NCBI GenBank assembly: GCA_021404785.1
Contig: QWHH01000009.1
Span: 37,542-101,541 of the forward strand
Direction of reading: 5' to 3'
DNA from: Lysobacterales bacterium PRO7
Lineage (GTDB): Bacteria > Pseudomonadota > Gammaproteobacteria > Xanthomonadales > Rhodanobacteraceae
Length of the DNA stretch: 64,000 nucleotides
The notes beneath the pieces were generated by a model, which was not told the DNA's origin, did not search any database, and saw only the letters and a program-made list of their open reading frames with translations. Position numbers and translations under genes: made by a program. Below, piece by piece: positions 61,681 through 64,000 of this stretch; the first letter of the stretch is position 1; every line of letters begins with the position of its first letter.

Positions 61681-63708
61681 ATGACCGAGCAAGTTCCCCA
61701 CACACCAGTAGCCATGCATTACACCCGCTCGGGCCACGCGCACAAGCAAGGCGGTGGGCAGGCCTATTTTCTGGCTATGACCTTTCTGGTATTTGCCCTG
61801 TTCTCGTCTGCCGTCAACGCCGCGACGATCAGTTCCGGCTACAGCGGCATGTGGTATGACCCGGCGCGCAGCGGGGAAGGGCTGCAACTGGAAATCCTCA
61901 GTTCCGACGTCGCCCTGGTCGAGTGGTACACCTACGACAGCCTGGGCAAGCAGCGCTGGATTCAGGGCGTGGGCAACATCGCTGGCGATTCGATCCAGTT
62001 TCCGCAGGTGTATACGACGCAAGGCGGCAAGTTTGGACCGGCTTTCAATCCGGATGATGTCAAAATCAATGTCGTCGGTAGCCTGTCGTTGACGTTTGGC
62101 GACTGCAACACCGGCACGTTCAAATACACGGCGTTCGGCCAGTCGCAGACCTTGCCGATCCAGCGCCTGACGCTGACGATGGGCGCGGGCTGCGCGCCGA
62201 TCAACGGCGTGCCGGGCGAGCCGGTGCAGTCGTACGCGGGCCAGAGCGGCAGTTGGTACAACGCCACGCGCAGCGGCGAAGGCTTCGATCTGCAATGGCT
62301 GGCCAACGGTGCGGCCGTGGTCACGTGGTACACCTACGATGCCAGCGGCAACCAGGTGTGGCTGCTCGGCGTCGGCAGTCAGCAGGGCAACGCCATCGTG
62401 TTCGATCAGATGGCGATCACGAACGGCCCGAAGTTCGGCGCGGCGTACAACAAAGCCGATCTTCAGCAAGAGGATTGGGGTTCGCTGACGTTGACGCTGG
62501 ATTGCAACGGCGGCACGGCGCACTACGCATCCAAACAGGCGGCCTTCGGCTCGGGCGATCTGACGTTGACGCGGCTGACGCATTTGCAGCAGCCAGCGTG
62601 TCCTTACGTGCAGCCAAAGCTCAGCGACCTTTACGACATCGCGTGGAACGAAATTCCGATTGCGCAGGGAACACCGGCAAATCCCAATATCATTTCAGCC
62701 GAGTCGATTGCCAACGATGGCACGATTGCGGGGCGGCGGGGTGGGCATCTGGTGCTTTGGCATCCTGATACTCGGACGTGGGAAGACGTGCCGCGGCAAC
62801 TCGCCGCACAACCAGTTGGAATTTCCCCAGATGGCATGTCAGTTATCGCTACCGATGCTCTCAATATTGGCCAGCCGGCGCCGGACGTTCATACACTGCT
62901 ATGGCAGCGGTCGACGGGCTGGCAGGCACTTCTCGGATTGAATTTATCCATTCACTACGCTATTTCTCATGATTTCAAGTACGTCGTTGGTACGGGTCGT
63001 GACACATGGGAAGGTGGCGACGGCACATGGGTTCAGGCGGTCGATGGCACACAGCAATTGTTGTCGACAAGCGATGCTGTTCGGGGTGGAATCCCATATG
63101 CAGTTTCCGATGATGGGACAACAGTTGTCGGCATAACCATCCGGCAGCAGAACGGGTTTCCGACGTCTGTTGCCGTTCGCTGGGTCATCGGAGGCGCGCC
63201 ATCCGTCCTTCATGATCCTGCCGGTAATGAACTTGCTGTCGCAGGCGCCTGTGATGCCGACTGCAACATCATCTTTGGCGGTGGGATGTATAACAGCCTT
63301 AATTCCGATGGCGGAGCTTGGTATTTGAAGAGCGATGGTACGTTCGCTTATCTTGAGAGACCCTCCGACGCGTCCAGTTTAGGGGGGGCGGGTATTGCTG
63401 ACGCAACGCCGGATGGATCGCTCGCTGTCGGTTTGTACACTACGTATCCGTACGTAGACTATCCCGATATCGGGGCGCTGACGAACAGGCCGTTTATTTG
63501 GACTCAGGCAACTGGCGTTGTTTCGTTGCGCTCTCTGGCGGATGAACTCAAGATCGGCGACGACGATTGGGGCCTGCTCAATGCGCTACGCGTTTCTGCG
63601 GACGGGCGCAAGATTCTCGTGAGTGGAACTCACACTAAAGATCTATACCAAGAATTGCATTCGCGGGCCGTTGTGCTGCAGCTAACTCCTAAGGTCGATT
63701 CGAATTGA
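61681..63708 (+). CDS. Large exported protein with a duplicated N-terminal domain
   Basis: A 675-residue protein of unknown function. A signal or anchor segment lies at about 31-47 (FLAMTFLVFALFSSAV). Residues about 53-185 and 186-310 form two copies of one domain: SGMWYDPARSGEGLQLEIL / VEWYTYDSLGKQRW and SGSWYNATRSGEGFDLQWL / VTWYTYDASGNQVW. From about 335 on, short beta-propeller-like units repeat (SIANDGTIAG, GISPDGMSVIA, AVSDDGTTVVG, RVSADGRKILVSG), as in extracellular HAF-type repeats. The 5' half has 37 of 60 G+C in one row (62281-62340); the 3' half drops to 28 of 60 (63301-63360). The start could also be the ATG at 61714 or 61777. Confidence 0.75.
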   Translation: MTEQVPHTPVAMHYTRSGHAHKQGGGQAYFLAMTFLVFALFSSAVNAATISSGYSGMWYDPARSGEGLQLEILSSDVALVEWYTYDSLGKQRWIQGVGNIAGDSIQFPQVYTTQGGKFGPAFNPDDVKINVVGSLSLTFGDCNTGTFKYTAFGQSQTLPIQRLTLTMGAGCAPINGVPGEPVQSYAGQSGSWYNATRSGEGFDLQWLANGAAVVTWYTYDASGNQVWLLGVGSQQGNAIVFDQMAITNGPKFGAAYNKADLQQEDWGSLTLTLDCNGGTAHYASKQAAFGSGDLTLTRLTHLQQPACPYVQPKLSDLYDIAWNEIPIAQGTPANPNIISAESIANDGTIAGRRGGHLVLWHPDTRTWEDVPRQLAAQPVGISPDGMSVIATDALNIGQPAPDVHTLLWQRSTGWQALLGLNLSIHYAISHDFKYVVGTGRDTWEGGDGTWVQAVDGTQQLLSTSDAVRGGIPYAVSDDGTTVVGITIRQQNGFPTSVAVRWVIGGAPSVLHDPAGNELAVAGACDADCNIIFGGGMYNSLNSDGGAWYLKSDGTFAYLERPSDASSLGGAGIADATPDGSLAVGLYTTYPYVDYPDIGALTNRPFIWTQATGVVSLRSLADELKIGDDDWGLLNALRVSADGRKILVSGTHTKDLYQELHSRAVVLQLTPKVDSN

Positions 63709-63769
63709 GATTGATTTGTGTTATTGGAGTGGTTTCTGGTTGGAATGGTGGATAACTGGGAGAGATGTA

Positions 63770-64000
63770 ATGAACAAAGCAGTATTGGTGTTGTTGTCGC
63801 TTTGTGGAATAACAGTAGGTTCGTATTCGATCACGGCGATAAGCTCTGAAATACAACCGCAGTACGACCAGAAGACTTTGGCGCAAGTCGAGGCGTTTTA
63901 TGGAATCGACGAGAGTGCTGCGATCACACGTCTTTCGAAAGAATACGATGCGGCAGTTCAGGCGCGGCGCATTGAGGAGCGTCATCTACCAGGTTACGCG
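63770..64000 (+). CDS. Small exported protein, truncated at window end
   Basis: The first 77 residues of a protein cut by the window edge. It starts MNKAVLVLLSLCGITVGSYS, a likely signal peptide, followed by a charged helical region (SSEIQPQYDQKTLAQVEAFY). GGGAGAG precedes the ATG by 8 nt. It lies 61 nt after the large exported protein gene in the same A+T-richer stretch (26 of 60 G+C at 63781-63840). No family is recognised. Confidence 0.6.
   Translation, partial: MNKAVLVLLSLCGITVGSYSITAISSEIQPQYDQKTLAQVEAFYGIDESAAITRLSKEYDAAVQARRIEERHLPGYA

Overview
The window is one continuous stretch of a G+C-rich bacterial chromosome. It is almost fully coding and has no gene-free stretch longer than about 220 bases. 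The gene content fits a gammaproteobacterium of the order Lysobacterales (Xanthomonadales), most likely Rhodanobacteraceae-like. Pointers are a Kdo kinase (kdkA), a TonB-dependent receptor, the yceD-rpmF-fabHDG-acpP-fabF-pabB-pabC-mltG block, a dnaX-ybaB-recR block, an Slp-type lipoprotein and an exported protein ending in an Ile-Phe-x-Asp-Gly-Phe tail. The placement is inference from gene families; no species can be named.

Left part (1-24.7 kb). An alpha/beta hydrolase, a TetR regulator, a TonB receptor, a spinster-type MFS transporter and a secreted PHA depolymerase-like esterase form a plausible oligoester scavenging locus, with a candidate operator in the receptor promoter. Next, a well-formed fluoride riboswitch precedes crcB, a DUF190 gene and a cyclopropane fatty acid synthase on the minus strand. 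After some small genes come a DesK/DesR-like two-component system, an SRPBCC protein, a GldA/GldG-like ABC export set with a DUF4340 protein, and a penicillin acylase-family enzyme. A minus-strand operon then encodes an SPFH protein, a small membrane protein, a ribbon-helix-helix regulator and an M15 peptidase, with paired GATATC sites over its promoter.

Middle (24.7-42.4 kb). Here lie an N-end rule leucyltransferase operon (AmpD-like amidase, tesB, DUF2007, bpt), rlmL, lipopolysaccharide core genes (DUF6165, a GT9 transferase, kdkA), and moaA-moaC-moaD-moaE. A secreted zinc protease gene is broken by one in-frame TAA. A tRNA-Ser(GGA) gene and the SRP RNA gene are 9 nt apart, followed divergently by dnaX-ybaB-recR and a HIT protein. 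A second serine tRNA (CGA) has its own promoter at 31.7 kb.

Right part (42.4-64 kb). A PAP2 phosphatase, a GT4 glycosyltransferase and an Slp lipoprotein precede a MoxR/DUF58/TgpA operon that carries an unexpected class V aminotransferase in its middle. A GT39 transferase follows, then the fatty acid synthesis operon. In that operon fabH appears to start at a rare CTG codon and plsX is absent. After mltG the usual tmk-holB genes are not seen. Instead a two-part secreted protein and a truncated small exported protein enter a visibly A+T-richer stretch that runs off the window.

The most interesting observations are the fluoride-responsive operon containing cfa, the CTG start of fabH, the class V aminotransferase inside the MoxR operon, the start codon-to-start codon palindrome at 27590-27609 suggesting leaderless mRNAs, two kinds of short dispersed repeats, and the nonsense-interrupted protease.
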